64,000 nt of DNA from Caldibacillus thermoamylovorans. GTDB lineage: Bacteria; Bacillota; Bacilli; Bacillales; Caldibacillaceae. A program made the translations under genes and the position numbers. Under the pieces are notes generated by a model. It saw only the letters and a list, made by a program, of their open reading frames with translations, was not told where the DNA came from and made no database searches. Position 1 is the first letter of the stretch. Each line of letters begins with the position of its first letter. Location: positions 62,001-126,000 of the forward strand of contig NZ_CCRF01000061.1 in assembly GCF_000751775.1 (NCBI RefSeq), read 5' to 3'. This document shows, piece after piece, positions 18,301 to 28,056 of this stretch.

Positions 18301-19029
18301 ACTAGTATAAAAAATTTTTACCGGTTGAATATCCCATGCAAGGAAAGCATCCGCTATTGATTTTTGATACGTGTCAAAACTCAACTCATTGGCTTGATGT
18401 TTATCAATCATATTGATGACCAAATAAACTTCTTTGCCATGATTTGCCATTTCTTTCGTAAAAAGAAAATTTTCTTCTGCCATAACATGGTTATAGTCCA
18501 TTACATAAAACAATGCGTCCGCCAAATGAAGAGCTCCCTCGGTTGCCAAACGATGGGCATCATCCGTAGAGTCAATACCCGGAGTATCCATAATCACCGC
18601 ACCCTTTGGTAAAAATTTTGACGGATATGCAATTTCTACCCTTTTAATCGACTCACCATTTTTAAAATACTGTTTAAAGTGGCCAAAGGAATCGGTTGGC
18701 TTGTATTCCCGGACAGCCCCGTCTTTATAAAAAATTTTAAAAGATATATTATCGCTGGCTTTCAGTTTTACCAAATTGGCACTTGTCGGGATCGGGCTGG
18801 CTGCAAGAATATCCGCCCCGATTAACCAATTGATCATGCTTGATTTCCCGGCTGAAAAATGACCACAAAAAGCAATTATTTTTTCGCCATCCATTACTTT
18901 GGCAAGTAAATCCCTTATTTTATCCGCTGCTTGAAGATCGCCGTTTTTTGTGTAAAACTGATGCAAATCAAATAATCGGTTAATTGAACAAATGTCCCCT
19001 TTTGTGAAATCAAGTGTTGATACGTGCAT
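15358..19029 (-). CDS. dynA: Double dynamin-like GTPase DynA
   Basis: A 1223-residue fusion of two bacterial dynamins. Unit 1: P-loop G56-HFSAGKSS, DTPGIDSTDD and NMIDKHQ; unit 2: P-loop GAFSAGKSSFANAL near residue 645, DTPGADSINARH and NAIDLAN. Each is followed by long helical stalk regions. B. subtilis DynA (1193 residues) tethers and fuses membranes, aids repair of membrane damage by antibiotics and phage, and has two such halves. All G1, G3 and G4 motifs look intact in both. The paddle regions lack clear transmembrane helices. No Shine-Dalgarno stronger than AAAGGGG before ATG 19029. Confidence 0.95.
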   Translation of the reverse strand: MHVSTLDFTKGDICSINRLFDLHQFYTKNGDLQAADKIRDLLAKVMDGEKIIAFCGHFSAGKSSMINWLIGADILAASPIPTSANLVKLKASDNISFKIFYKDGAVREYKPTDSFGHFKQYFKNGESIKRVEIAYPSKFLPKGAVIMDTPGIDSTDDAHRLATEGALHLADALFYVMDYNHVMAEENFLFTKEMANHGKEVYLVINMIDKHQANELSFDTYQKSIADAFLAWDIQPVKIFYTSLKEIDHPHNELTSMVEELRHIFAKKEPVPLEGSLRLVMEEHLRKVSEDQEMRRNELEQILSSITVEEQNHLEADLKQLQEEIEIKESGLQNFRDQMIADIQEMLKNAYLMPAETRELAKEYLESVQKDFKVGLFFSKKKTEEVRKARFDFFYQALQKTVDTQLSVHLKKLFLSTLKQYNIQPFEIESQVQKLTIPVKNEHIENAVKPGALVTGESVLHFTNEVADNLKKYVISISHNLLAKIETVLLETLETELDGIKRKHQERQHLLSAKNELDQMDKEYKFVKDQLLTIMNRENTQLDRDTVEEIQTIVYTESQVNGIVEEPLEVNKENKEPQNDQTKTVKKASTGQSFAFHLEQQKIIQKLERTAELLTDIPNMDKIRKQLIERANRLNQKQFTVALFGAFSAGKSSFANALVGEKILPVSPNPTTAAINRILPANDEHPTKTGVVTLKREEQMLADVNEALEKFDIDAKNLEEAVSIVGKITQRIERKQLFQTQTSFLTAFAKGYPVFKHQLGEKVTVGLEEFQQFVALEERSCFVEAIDFYYESEATNEGIAFVDTPGADSINARHTDVAFDYIKKADAIVFVTYYNHAFSKADREFLIQLGRVKDQFALDKMFFIVNAIDLANTEEELQDVLSYVEQQLLTYGIRNAKIYPVSSQNALKEKQTGEKHGSRFPLFEQDFYQFITNDLGQITLQAGQSEWEHAVDRLKHLIETASTDEQMKEEKRETLRSEKETAEQSIRTYTSSILKEQVNEELKELIYYIYQRTNYRFNDFFKEAFNPATIKGSGHEAKQALHQAMKELLHSVGFDLAQELRATSLRLENFLSLKLKEIYEKLLQQLLKINGNLSFSLYEPDRVETVVFQNELKDLPLDLFTKALAGFKNTRTFFEKNEKKQMAEMIQAILQEQMKANLAKNEAALSTHFTAILEQQFAEMIEQIRSEIAEQYEGWLSILDDKIDIGHLKNRLNEVELLSVNQS

Positions 19030-19370
19030 ATTGCTACCCCTTTGTAAGATTGATTATGATAATCCTATTCTAAATGGTTTTTGCCGATTTTCCCACTAAT
19101 AAGGCAAATTTTTATCATGTTAACAGGTTAAAAGTTTTGCCGGAATAAGAAGCCGCATAATCATTTTGAGAATGTACTACAGTCTCAGCAAATAATTAAT
19201 TACAAAAACGGCTGAAGGAATCAAACTCCATTGGGCTTTGAATCTCTTTGTTAAAGACAGTAAGAAATTGGATAGTGACGATTACTTCGTAGTTGGTGTT
19301 TTTGCGGTTTTTTGTACAATTTATTTATAAAGGGTCCCTGCATGGAAGGACCCTTTTGCTGATGTAACAC
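19030..19370. other. Intergenic stretch between pbuX and dynA, nothing coding recognised
   Basis: 341 bp holding the pbuX terminator at its left edge. A short open frame on the plus strand (about 19197-19331; ...GIKLHWALNLFVKDSKKLD...) has no start codon with a ribosome site and no family I recognise; it may be a gene remnant. Confidence 0.5.
19329..19356 (-). terminator. Terminator of xpt-pbuX
   Basis: On the minus strand AAAGGGTCC, loop, GGACCCTTT followed by AT-rich sequence, 14 bp past the pbuX stop. Confidence 0.7.
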
Positions 19371-21289
<1,919 letters not shown>

Positions 21290-21496
21290 TTAGAAAAGCG
21301 CAGAGCGCCCGCTTAGCGACGTACAAACTGGAGCGCCCCGCAATGAGAACAGATTTGCTTCCTCGAATAGACATCGCACGAAGAAAAAGCGATTAGCTTT
21401 TTCGAGGAAAAGGAAACACGGCGAGGGACGAGCCGTTGTTGACTTATCGTAGTGGAGGAGAGTGAAGTTTGCTAGTCGCTGGCGCTCGGAGCTAGA
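21290..21496. repeat. GC-rich interspersed repeat inserted in the xpt leader
   Basis: About 205 bp, clearly richer in G+C than its surroundings. It contains nested hairpins (CCTCGAA/TTCGAGG at 21361 and 21402, with inner GAAAAAGC/GCTTTTTC; CGGC/GCCG at about 21420-21434) and related ends (GAGCGCCCGCTTAGCGAC on the left; reverse complement of the right end GAGCGCCAGCGAC). I recall near-identical sequences dispersed in many Bacillaceae genomes. The open frame across it is not a gene. Confidence 0.75.
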
Positions 21497-21550
21497 CAAT
21501 AAAACTAATTCCAAGTTATTTACATGTATTTTTATACTTTCTTATCTTTA

Positions 21551-21604
21551 AATAAAAACCCAAAAGTATTGCTCACAGATTATGAATGAGCAAAACTTTT
21601 GGGT
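21551..21604 (-). terminator. Riboswitch-controlled terminator of xpt-pbuX
   Basis: On the minus strand ACCCAAAAGTTTTGCTCA pairs with TGAGCAATACTTTTGGGT (one or two mismatches), then TTTTTATTT. The 5' arm (TTGCTCATTCAT) can instead pair with the aptamer 3' strand ATGGGTGAGCAA, with only two G-U pairs, forming the antiterminator. Confidence 0.93.
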
Positions 21605-21663
21605 AATATACAGGATGTAAAGACAATAAACTTAATAAACCTGTACAAACGAAAACAATTGCT

Positions 21664-21734
21664 CACCCATAGTCAGATTATTTACGGTAATCTGGTAGAA
21701 ACTTGCGGGCCGTATCCCCGCGATTATATGAGTG
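21664..21734 (-). promoter_or_regulatory. Guanine-type purine riboswitch aptamer
   Basis: P1 is CACTCAT/ATGGGTG; the J1/2 and L2 regions (ATATAATCGCGG, GGATACGG) and the L3 region follow the xpt consensus closely. The specificity nucleotide in GACTATGGG is C, as in guanine/hypoxanthine-binding aptamers (adenine types carry U). It turns xpt-pbuX off when guanine is plentiful. Confidence 0.97.
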
Positions 21735-21820
21735 ATTCGCTGTAAAATTAATTCCATTATAGCACAGATGAAATAGGAATCAACAAAAATAGTAAATCAG
21801 AAATATTTCAATATTGGCAA

Positions 21821-21952
21821 TTACAACATTTTTGACAAAATCCCGATAATCGATCCTAATACAGCACCTATGACCGGAATAGCCACATACATCAATTTTT
21901 TTCGAAAATCCCGCTTTCTTGCCATTTCTTCGGGTGTCATCCAGTTATTCAT
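21821..21952 (-). CDS. Small membrane protein, 43 residues
   Basis: Translates as MNNWMTPEEMARKRDFRKKL followed by one hydrophobic helix (MYVAIPVIGAVLGSIIGIL) and SKML. A charged, basic segment before the helix favours an N-in topology. GGAGG lies 12 nt before the ATG, somewhat far. It is divergent from the EAL-HDOD gene and upstream of the xpt leader. I do not recognise a family; the amphipathic-plus-helix layout and ribosome site support a real gene. Confidence 0.6.
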   Translation of the reverse strand: MNNWMTPEEMARKRDFRKKLMYVAIPVIGAVLGSIIGILSKML

Positions 21953-22148
21953 TTATATTATTTTCCTCCAAAATAGTATCAATAGACTAATTATAACGTT
22001 TTCATATTTTCAAATACATATGAAAAAATACCTATATTTTTTACAAAATGTTAACAAATTGGCGACATTTACGATGAACTATGTAATCGTGACGACATAA
22101 TGACGATATATATTATAAAATATAGAAAATGGCGAAAGGAACTTATTG

Positions 22149-23384
22149 ATGGAAACATTCGTAGCACGACAACCAATCTATGATATCGAACATAAAATTT
22201 ACGGATATGAATTATTATTTCGTAAATCTATCGACAGTCATTCGGCAGGGTCCAATGATGATTCGGCAACAGCGGACGTTTTGGTCAACAGTTTTCTTAA
22301 TTTCGACCTGGGTGAATTGACAAACCATACTTATTGCTTTATCAATTTCACAGAAAATTTATTGCTGAACGGTACACCGGAAAATTTTCCCCCTTCCAAA
22401 CTTGTAATCGAAATTCTGGAAACCGTTTATCCAACTGAAGAAATTATCTCTGCCTGCCAAAAATACAAGGCCTTAGGGTATAAAATTGTTCTTGATGATT
22501 ATCAATTAAATATTCAGGATAAAAATTCATTAAAAATATTACCATTTGTTGATTTGATTAAAGTTGATTTTCGAACCACCGGAAAAGAAATGCGGAAACA
22601 AATGCTCAAATTAAAAAACTTTTTCTCTATTCAATTTTTGGCTGAAAAGGTAGAAACAAAAGAAGAATATCTCGAAGCATGTGCGGAAGGTTTTGATTAT
22701 TTCCAAGGTTATTTTTTTCAGAAACCTGTTGTTCTTTCTCAAAAGGATATTCCGACATTCTTTCATAATTATATGCTACTAATCGAAGAAACAAGAAAGC
22801 CTGAACCGAATGTTGATTATTTGACAAAAGTTATTGAAAGCGATCTCTCTTTTTCTTTTAAACTATTAAAATTAATTAATAATCATTATCGACGCAATTT
22901 TAAAATTGAGTCGATTAAACAGGCCATCATGATTTTAGGATTAAAAGAATTCAGACGATGGCTATATATATTATCGATTCGAGATGCTTCGAGACAACAA
23001 GATCCAATCATTGAAAATTTAATTCAAAATAGCTTGGTACGGGGAAAGTTTTGTGAGACTCTCGCCAAAAAGATGAAAATTCAAGGAGAGCCGGCGAGTT
23101 ATTTTTTAACTGGAGTGTTTTCTTTAATAGACGAAATTCTCCAAACACCAATGACCACCCTTGTAAAAACTTTACCATTGAAAGATGATATTATTGATGC
23201 GCTATTAGGAAAAGAAAATCAGTTTCAATTAGTATTAGCATTGATTATTGCTATTGAGCAGACAAATTGGGATCAGATTGGCCAGTTGGCTAAAAAAATT
23301 AATGTGGCTTATGATACGATTACAGAAAGCTATTTAGAAGCAATAAAGTGGAGTAATCAATTTTTTTCAGAAGAAGGGTCCTAA
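22149..23384 (+). CDS. EAL-HDOD signalling protein (YuxH-like), degenerate EAL
   Basis: 411 residues. Residues 1-200 are an EAL-type fold but the diguanylate-binding motifs are changed: EAL reads ELL (GYELLFRK), DDFG reads DDYQ, while AEKVET and FQGYFFQKP remain. Residues 205-400 are an HDOD domain (LLKLINNHYRRNFKIESIKQAIMILGLKEFRRW). Proteins of this layout (B. subtilis YuxH, about 409 residues) are expected to lack phosphodiesterase activity. The start is ATG 22149, 8 nt after AAAGGA; a TTG codon just before it is not preferred. No operon partner. Confidence 0.88.
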   Translation: METFVARQPIYDIEHKIYGYELLFRKSIDSHSAGSNDDSATADVLVNSFLNFDLGELTNHTYCFINFTENLLLNGTPENFPPSKLVIEILETVYPTEEIISACQKYKALGYKIVLDDYQLNIQDKNSLKILPFVDLIKVDFRTTGKEMRKQMLKLKNFFSIQFLAEKVETKEEYLEACAEGFDYFQGYFFQKPVVLSQKDIPTFFHNYMLLIEETRKPEPNVDYLTKVIESDLSFSFKLLKLINNHYRRNFKIESIKQAIMILGLKEFRRWLYILSIRDASRQQDPIIENLIQNSLVRGKFCETLAKKMKIQGEPASYFLTGVFSLIDEILQTPMTTLVKTLPLKDDIIDALLGKENQFQLVLALIIAIEQTNWDQIGQLAKKINVAYDTITESYLEAIKWSNQFFSEEGS

Positions 23385-23419
23385 GGTTCATCTGAACAAG
23401 TTGCGCGTTTCAAGGGTGA

Positions 23420-23441
23420 AGGGGGTCATAAGCCCCTGACC
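23420..23441. other. GGGGTCA inverted repeat between convergent genes
   Basis: GGGGTCA-TAAGCCCC-TGACCCC between the EAL-HDOD stop and the carboxypeptidase stop. It lacks a T-run, so it could be a 3'-end structure rather than a canonical terminator. Confidence 0.55.
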
Positions 23442-23442
23442 C

Positions 23443-24960
23443 CTAAAATTCATAAATTTCCTTATATTTTTCTGTCAAATAGTTGAGCAGATATTTCGGA
23501 TTCGGTCCTTCACCTGTTACATCCTGCAAAATCTCTAACGGTTTTTTTGTTTTTCCAAATTGATGGATGTTTTGGTTAAACCATTCTTTAATTTTATCAA
23601 GCTTTCCGGCTGCCAGCAGTTCATCAAAATTTGGTAAATCTTTTAATAACGCATGTTTGAATTGAGCAGCGTATATAAACCCGAGTGCATATGAAGGAAA
23701 ATAACCGAAACTCCCCCCGGCCCAATGGACATCTTGTAAGACACCGACACCATCATGTTCCGGTTCAATACCCAAATATTCCTTATATTTTTCATTCCAT
23801 ATTTTCGGTAAATCCTTTACTTCAATCGTATCATTAAACAGTGCCTTTTCTATTTCATAACGAATGATAATATGTAACGGATAGGTGACTTCATCTGCTT
23901 CAATTCGAATCAATGACGGTTTTACTTCATTAATGGCTCGGTAAAAATCAAGCAAAGGAACATCGTCGAATTGTCCCGGTGAATAGGATTTTAACAGATC
24001 ATAATTTTTCTTCCAAAACGATAGATTCCTTCCAACAAAAATTTCATTAAATAATGATTGAGATTCATGAATCCCCATCGATGTCCCTTCAGCAAGCGTC
24101 GTTCCGGCCAAATCTTTTGAAATGTTTTGTTCATATAATGCGTGCCCGCCTTCATGGATAGTACCAAAAATGGCGACACGAAAATCATTTTCAACATATT
24201 TCGTCGTCACCCGAGCATCGCCGATATTTAATGTAATTTGAAAAGGATGTACCGTTTCATCCAAACGCCCTGCGTCAAAATCATAGCCCATTTGTTTTAA
24301 AATTTCGATGCTGAAATCACGTTGGCGATCCTTTGGAAAACGGTTATAGATGAAAGATGTATCAAAAGTTTTCCCGGAGCTTTGAATTTGTTGCAAAATA
24401 TCCCGAATACCATCGCGAACATTTTCAAAAACTTCATCTAATATATCGACCGTCATATCCGGCTCATACATGTCCAATAACGTATTGTACTTATTTCCTT
24501 CATATCCCCAATAGCCGATAAATCGTTTCGTTGTGTCCACTAATTGTTCTAAATATGGACGAAATAACTCGAAGTCTTTCTTTTCTTTTGCCTCTTCCCA
24601 AACCGACTCCGCTTTTGTTTGTAAAGTTACATATATTTGATACTCGTCAAGCGGGATTTTTTTCATGCGATCATATGTTTTTTTACAATCTAAAGCAGTT
24701 TTTAATGCAATTTCAGAGACTGCCGGTTCTCCTTCTTCAATTAATGCTGTTAAGTAGCCATTCATTTCCTCTGAAGTTTGCATTTGATATATTTCTGAGG
24801 AGAGAATGCCGATCACCTCGGAGCGACCGTCTACACTTTTTTTCGGTGCTCCGGTCCGTAAATCCCAGTACATAACACTTATTGCCTCTTGATACGCCGT
24901 AATTTTCTTCACATAATTTAAAAATTTCTCTTCTATTAATTTAACATTTTCATTTGTCAT
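23443..24960 (-). CDS. ypwA: Carboxypeptidase Taq (M32) family metallopeptidase
   Basis: 505 residues, near the 501 of B. subtilis YpwA. The zinc motif HEGGH sits in GTIHEGGHALYEQN and a conserved downstream Glu in HESQSLFNEIFVGR completes the site; DVHWAGGSFGYFPSYALG is a family signature. M32 enzymes remove C-terminal residues in the cytoplasm, often metal-dependent and heat-tolerant. The start MTNENVKLIEEKF (ATG 24960) follows GGGGGGAAGG; a longer frame adds 32 residues without similarity. Confidence 0.95.
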   Translation of the reverse strand: MTNENVKLIEEKFLNYVKKITAYQEAISVMYWDLRTGAPKKSVDGRSEVIGILSSEIYQMQTSEEMNGYLTALIEEGEPAVSEIALKTALDCKKTYDRMKKIPLDEYQIYVTLQTKAESVWEEAKEKKDFELFRPYLEQLVDTTKRFIGYWGYEGNKYNTLLDMYEPDMTVDILDEVFENVRDGIRDILQQIQSSGKTFDTSFIYNRFPKDRQRDFSIEILKQMGYDFDAGRLDETVHPFQITLNIGDARVTTKYVENDFRVAIFGTIHEGGHALYEQNISKDLAGTTLAEGTSMGIHESQSLFNEIFVGRNLSFWKKNYDLLKSYSPGQFDDVPLLDFYRAINEVKPSLIRIEADEVTYPLHIIIRYEIEKALFNDTIEVKDLPKIWNEKYKEYLGIEPEHDGVGVLQDVHWAGGSFGYFPSYALGFIYAAQFKHALLKDLPNFDELLAAGKLDKIKEWFNQNIHQFGKTKKPLEILQDVTGEGPNPKYLLNYLTEKYKEIYEF

Positions 24961-25106
24961 AGCCTTCCCCCCAATGATAGTATGTTTATATTTTAACATA
25001 AGTTTACGAAATATTAACCTTTTTTGACAAAAAAGGAAATTATTCCCTTTTAGCAAAATTGCATGAAATTTTCAGCCAGTTTTCCTTCCTCTCCGTTTCA
25101 GTAAAA

Positions 25107-25137
25107 TAAAAAGCAATCGAATTTGATTGCTTTTTAT
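25107..25137 (-). terminator. Terminator overlapping the end of the 60-residue gene
   Basis: On the minus strand AAAAAGCAATC, loop, GATTGCTTTTTATTTTA; the hairpin begins at the stop codon of the gene at 25134-25316. Confidence 0.9.
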
Positions 25138-25316
25138 TTACGCATTTGTGTATTTATCGGTGTTGTCAGTGAATATTGCATAGCTAGTTGTAAATTTTGT
25201 TCCGCTTCTTTAATCGTATCTAATGCTTCGTTCGAAATATTTTCTGATTGCAATTGCTGATACGTAGCTTCCAGCGCTTTTGATATTTTTGCAAAATCAA
25301 GATTCCACTTATCCAT
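25134..25316 (-). CDS. Small conserved protein of 60 residues
   Basis: MDKWNLDFAKISKALEATYQ ... NTQMRK, soluble and strongly helical (two amphipathic helices). It follows AAAGGGATGG with good spacing at ATG 25316; the larger in-frame reading would overlap rlmL and has no ribosome site. It lies 88 bp downstream of rlmL on the same strand and ends in a strong terminator, so it is probably the last gene of that transcript. No family recognised. Confidence 0.7.
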   Translation of the reverse strand: MDKWNLDFAKISKALEATYQQLQSENISNEALDTIKEAEQNLQLAMQYSLTTPINTQMRK

Positions 25317-25404
25317 CGTCCATCCCTTTCCGATAACCATTGATAATACTATTATAGACGGTGGCAGGGAAAATATTCCTTGATTGAAAAATCGATTTTT
25401 ATCA

Positions 25405-26538
25405 TCATACACGTTTTTTGGGGCCAAAATATTGATAATAATCCGTTTTAATAAACCCGTTAAATAATTTCCGCTTTTTAGTCGCTTTTTTTCCAAATAA
25501 CTCTTCAAAATCTTCGTTTGATGTAATCAAATAAATCGACCACGTGTCAAGCATTTGTAAAGTTGCACCAAGTTCCCGGTATAACTTTTCGACTTTTTCT
25601 TTTTCGCCTATACGTTCTCCGTAGGGCGGATTGCTGACAATTACACCGTATTCAAGATCGGTACGGAAATCAGTCGCTTGCATTTGTTTAAACTGGATGA
25701 GGTCCCCGAGTCCGGCTTCCATGGCATTTGCTTTTGACATATCTACCATTTTATGATCGATATCCGATCCAAAAATTTGTAACGGCCGATTATATTCTGC
25801 CAAGTCTTCCGCTTCCGTTCTTGCTTCATCCCAAACCTTCGAATTGAACCAATGCCATGTTTCACTTATAAAATCCCGATTGAAACCGGGTGCAATGTTT
25901 TGTCCGATTAATGCCGCTTCAATCGGGATAGTACCTGAACCGCAAAAAAGATCGACAAACGGCCGATCCGCTGTCCAGTTTGTTAACAGAATTAATGCCG
26001 CTGCCAACGTTTCTTTTAATGGAGCCTCACCTTGATATGCCCGATATCCCCGTTTATGTAATCCTGACCCGCTTGTATCAATCGTAATCGTTACGATGTC
26101 TTTTAAAATAGAAACTTCCACAGGTACTTTCGGTCCTTTTTCCTGAAACCAGGTGATCTGTTTATATTTTATTTTTAATCGATCTACGATGGCTTTTTTA
26201 ACAATGGCTTGACAGTCCGGAACACTGTGCAAAGTAGATTTTACTGATTTCCCCGAGACTGGAAACGCACTGTCCACATTGATAAATTGTTCCCACGGGA
26301 GATTTTTTGTTCCATCAAACAGTTGTTCAAATGTTGTTGCTTTAAATTCACCAACGATAATTTTTACCCGGTCTGCCGTACGAAGCCAAAGATTACTTTT
26401 GGCAATCGCATATTCGTCACCCATATATGTAATTTTTCCGTTATCGACTTGACATTCATAACCGAGATTTCTCACTTCTTTTGCGACAATCGCTTCAATC
26501 CCCATTGGAGATGTGGCAAGAATTTTTAATTTGTTCAT
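25405..26538 (-). CDS. rlmL: 23S rRNA guanine-N2 methyltransferase, THUMP domain (YpsC/RlmL)
   Basis: 377 residues: an N-terminal ferredoxin-like/THUMP region (about 1-160, with LATSPMGIEAIVAKEVRNL) and a C-terminal Rossmann methyltransferase with FVDLFCGSGTIPIEAALIG (SAM binding) and the catalytic NPPYGERIG. Corresponds to the RlmL half of the E. coli RlmKL fusion, which makes m2G2445; the RlmK half is absent, as in B. subtilis YpsC. ATG 26538 follows AAAGGTGATG. It is next to rnpB and gpsB as in B. subtilis. Confidence 0.93.
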   Translation of the reverse strand: MNKLKILATSPMGIEAIVAKEVRNLGYECQVDNGKITYMGDEYAIAKSNLWLRTADRVKIIVGEFKATTFEQLFDGTKNLPWEQFINVDSAFPVSGKSVKSTLHSVPDCQAIVKKAIVDRLKIKYKQITWFQEKGPKVPVEVSILKDIVTITIDTSGSGLHKRGYRAYQGEAPLKETLAAALILLTNWTADRPFVDLFCGSGTIPIEAALIGQNIAPGFNRDFISETWHWFNSKVWDEARTEAEDLAEYNRPLQIFGSDIDHKMVDMSKANAMEAGLGDLIQFKQMQATDFRTDLEYGVIVSNPPYGERIGEKEKVEKLYRELGATLQMLDTWSIYLITSNEDFEELFGKKATKKRKLFNGFIKTDYYQYFGPKKRV

Positions 26539-26571
26539 GTCATCACCTTTACTATTATTAACACAATTCAA

Positions 26572-26612
26572 AACAAAAATGCTCCCTTTCAAAATGAAAA
26601 GAGAGCATTTTG
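26572..26612 (-). terminator. Terminator of rnpB
   Basis: On the minus strand AAAATGCTC-CTTTTCATTTTGAAAGG-GAGCATTTTTGTTTTG, 12 bp past the end of the RNase P RNA. Confidence 0.88.
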
Positions 26613-26623
26613 TCCGTTTTAGC

Positions 26624-27026
26624 CGTTAATAACGTTCTGTAAGCCATGTTCTGTACCATCGTACTGCTTACGATTGAAAAATCTCGTACTCCGGTGGTAA
26701 TCATCTATCTGCAAGAGCTTGTCTCTTGCCTCTCTCTTGAGTTGAATTCCTCAGAGAAAGTTCCCCTACCATTATTTGGGTTTCTCGCTCGCGGGGTTTA
26801 CCTCGTTCCACCCTTGTCATTTCTTCCAAGGCTACGTCACTGTGGCACTTTCAAGGTAATAGAGCCATATCCGAAGACTTAGGCTCGTTCCCTGCCGTCA
26901 GCCCAGTCGAAACCAGGCTGCCCTAGCTTATTGTTTCGCTAGGCACGAACACTACGGGCATCTCAGCACCGTGCGAGCATGGACTTTCCTCAGCATAATT
27001 GCCGCGATTACCCGAACGTTATTAAC
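26624..27026 (-). ncRNA. rnpB: RNase P RNA, Bacillus (type B) form
   Basis: About 400 nt. The ends GTTAATAACGTTC and GAACGTTATTAAC form helix P1. The conserved core segments are present: GAGGAAAGTCCATGCTCGC near the 5' end, GCTGACGGCAGGG, GTGCCACAGTGACG, GTGGAACG-GGTAAACCCC, CGAGAAACCCAAA, and ACATGGCTTACAGAACGTT at the 3' end. It is the catalytic RNA that trims tRNA 5' leaders. Ends are set from P1 and may be off by a few bases. Location between rlmL and gpsB is as in B. subtilis. Confidence 0.98.
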
Positions 27027-27184
27027 ATGACACGTATATATTATAAAAGAACTTTTTCTAAAATACAACTGGTATTTTTTTCTGTCATTGTGACTGATAA
27101 GCAAGATAAATTTTCGATAACTGTTAAAAACCGTTGTGTCTGAAAAGTGGTCCTTTATCTATATACCAACTTACTTGATTGGAA

Positions 27185-27493
27185 TTACCAGTCTTTATCA
27201 TTATTTAATTTATTCCCAAAGACATGTTTTTCCAAATTGCTCAATCTTTTTAAAATATCAAAATTCGTTGCACCGGTTGTTTGTACGGGCTGTCTTCGCG
27301 CTTCTTCCAATTGTTTTTTTAGTTTTTGATTTTCGAATACAAGTGTTTCAATCTCTTTATTGAAATTTTCATAATCCTTTATAATGATATCCAGAAATTT
27401 ATCAACTTCCTCTTGATTATATCCACGCATACTCGTTTTAAATTCTTTTTCTAAAATATCCTTAGGTGTTAATTGAATATTGTTTGCTATCAA
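27185..27493 (-). CDS. gpsB: Cell division regulator GpsB
   Basis: 102 residues. The N-terminal DivIVA-type domain ([31 protein letters not shown]) binds penicillin-binding proteins; a coiled coil follows ([25 protein letters not shown]), then a linker and the C-terminal trimer motif [17 protein letters not shown]. It shuttles PBP1 between septum and side wall. The start is TTG 27493, with GAGGTG 7-8 nt upstream. Confidence 0.97.
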   Translation of the reverse strand: MIANNIQLTPKDILEKEFKTSMRGYNQEEVDKFLDIIIKDYENFNKEIETLVFENQKLKKQLEEARRQPVQTTGATNFDILKRLSNLEKHVFGNKLNNDKDW

Positions 27494-27657
27494 AGTTTTT
27501 CACCTCGATCATGCTCATCATTAATCTTATTTTTTCAAAAATGCATTCCTTTGTCAATTCTTGCTTGTTGTTTGTTTCAATCGTCTAACGTATTTATGTA
27601 ATCATTGATATACCTTATTATATAATAAAATGGAAGAAAAGGGTCTAAAGAACTATT

Positions 27658-27692
27658 ATGGGGGGCCGATATTTTTCATCAGCCCCATATTT
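27658..27692 (-). terminator. Hairpin after the cotD-like gene
   Basis: ATGGGGC-TGAT ... ATCG-GCCCCCCAT on the minus strand; a stable stem but followed only by ATAATAGTTCTTT, so termination is likely yet not certain. Confidence 0.55.
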
Positions 27693-27703
27693 CTCATTTA
27701 CGT

Positions 27704-27943
27704 TTAAAAACCAAATGGTCTTCTTGGCGGCGGACAACAGCAATTCAAATGCTGATGGCATACTTCATTTACCACTGAATGGGTATGCGGGCAATAATGT
27801 TGGTGCTGAAACATATGCTGGTTGACAGTGGTCGTATGTGAAGGATGAACATGCGGTACGATATGTGTAAATTGGTTTGTATTTACAAATTGTTGCGTTG
27901 GATGTACCACCGGCGGCAATACATTGGGTGGAAATGCAGGCAT
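27704..27943 (-). CDS. cotD: CotD-family inner spore coat protein
   Basis: 79 residues, extremely rich in His and Pro with a Cys cluster at the end (NCCCPPPRR). PPVVHPT, PHVHPSHTTTVNQHMFQHQHYCPHTHS and the terminal Cys-rich tail follow the CotD pattern. It is expected to be made in the mother cell under sigma K and deposited in the inner coat. The RBS GGGGAG is 8 nt before ATG 27943. It lies between gpsB and mrfAB, as in B. subtilis. Confidence 0.9.
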   Translation of the reverse strand: MPAFPPNVLPPVVHPTQQFVNTNQFTHIVPHVHPSHTTTVNQHMFQHQHYCPHTHSVVNEVCHQHLNCCCPPPRRPFGF

Positions 27944-28056
27944 ACATATACTCCCCTTTCTGCTGGTTGATTTCCTTATACATTAATAACCTATGTCAAA
28001 ACAGGGGAACATGTACTAATGAAAATACCTATTTTTCAACTTTGAAACCACCGTCA

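Noticed and set aside
19190..19331. Possible gene fragment upstream of dynA
   Set aside because: Short, without a start and unrecognised; noted as intergenic only.
21290..21514. A 74-residue open frame across the xpt leader on the minus strand
   Set aside because: It is the translation of the dispersed repeat element, with no ribosome site and no independent coding signal.
26646..26882. A plus-strand open frame opposite rnpB
   Set aside because: It is antisense to the conserved RNase P RNA core.
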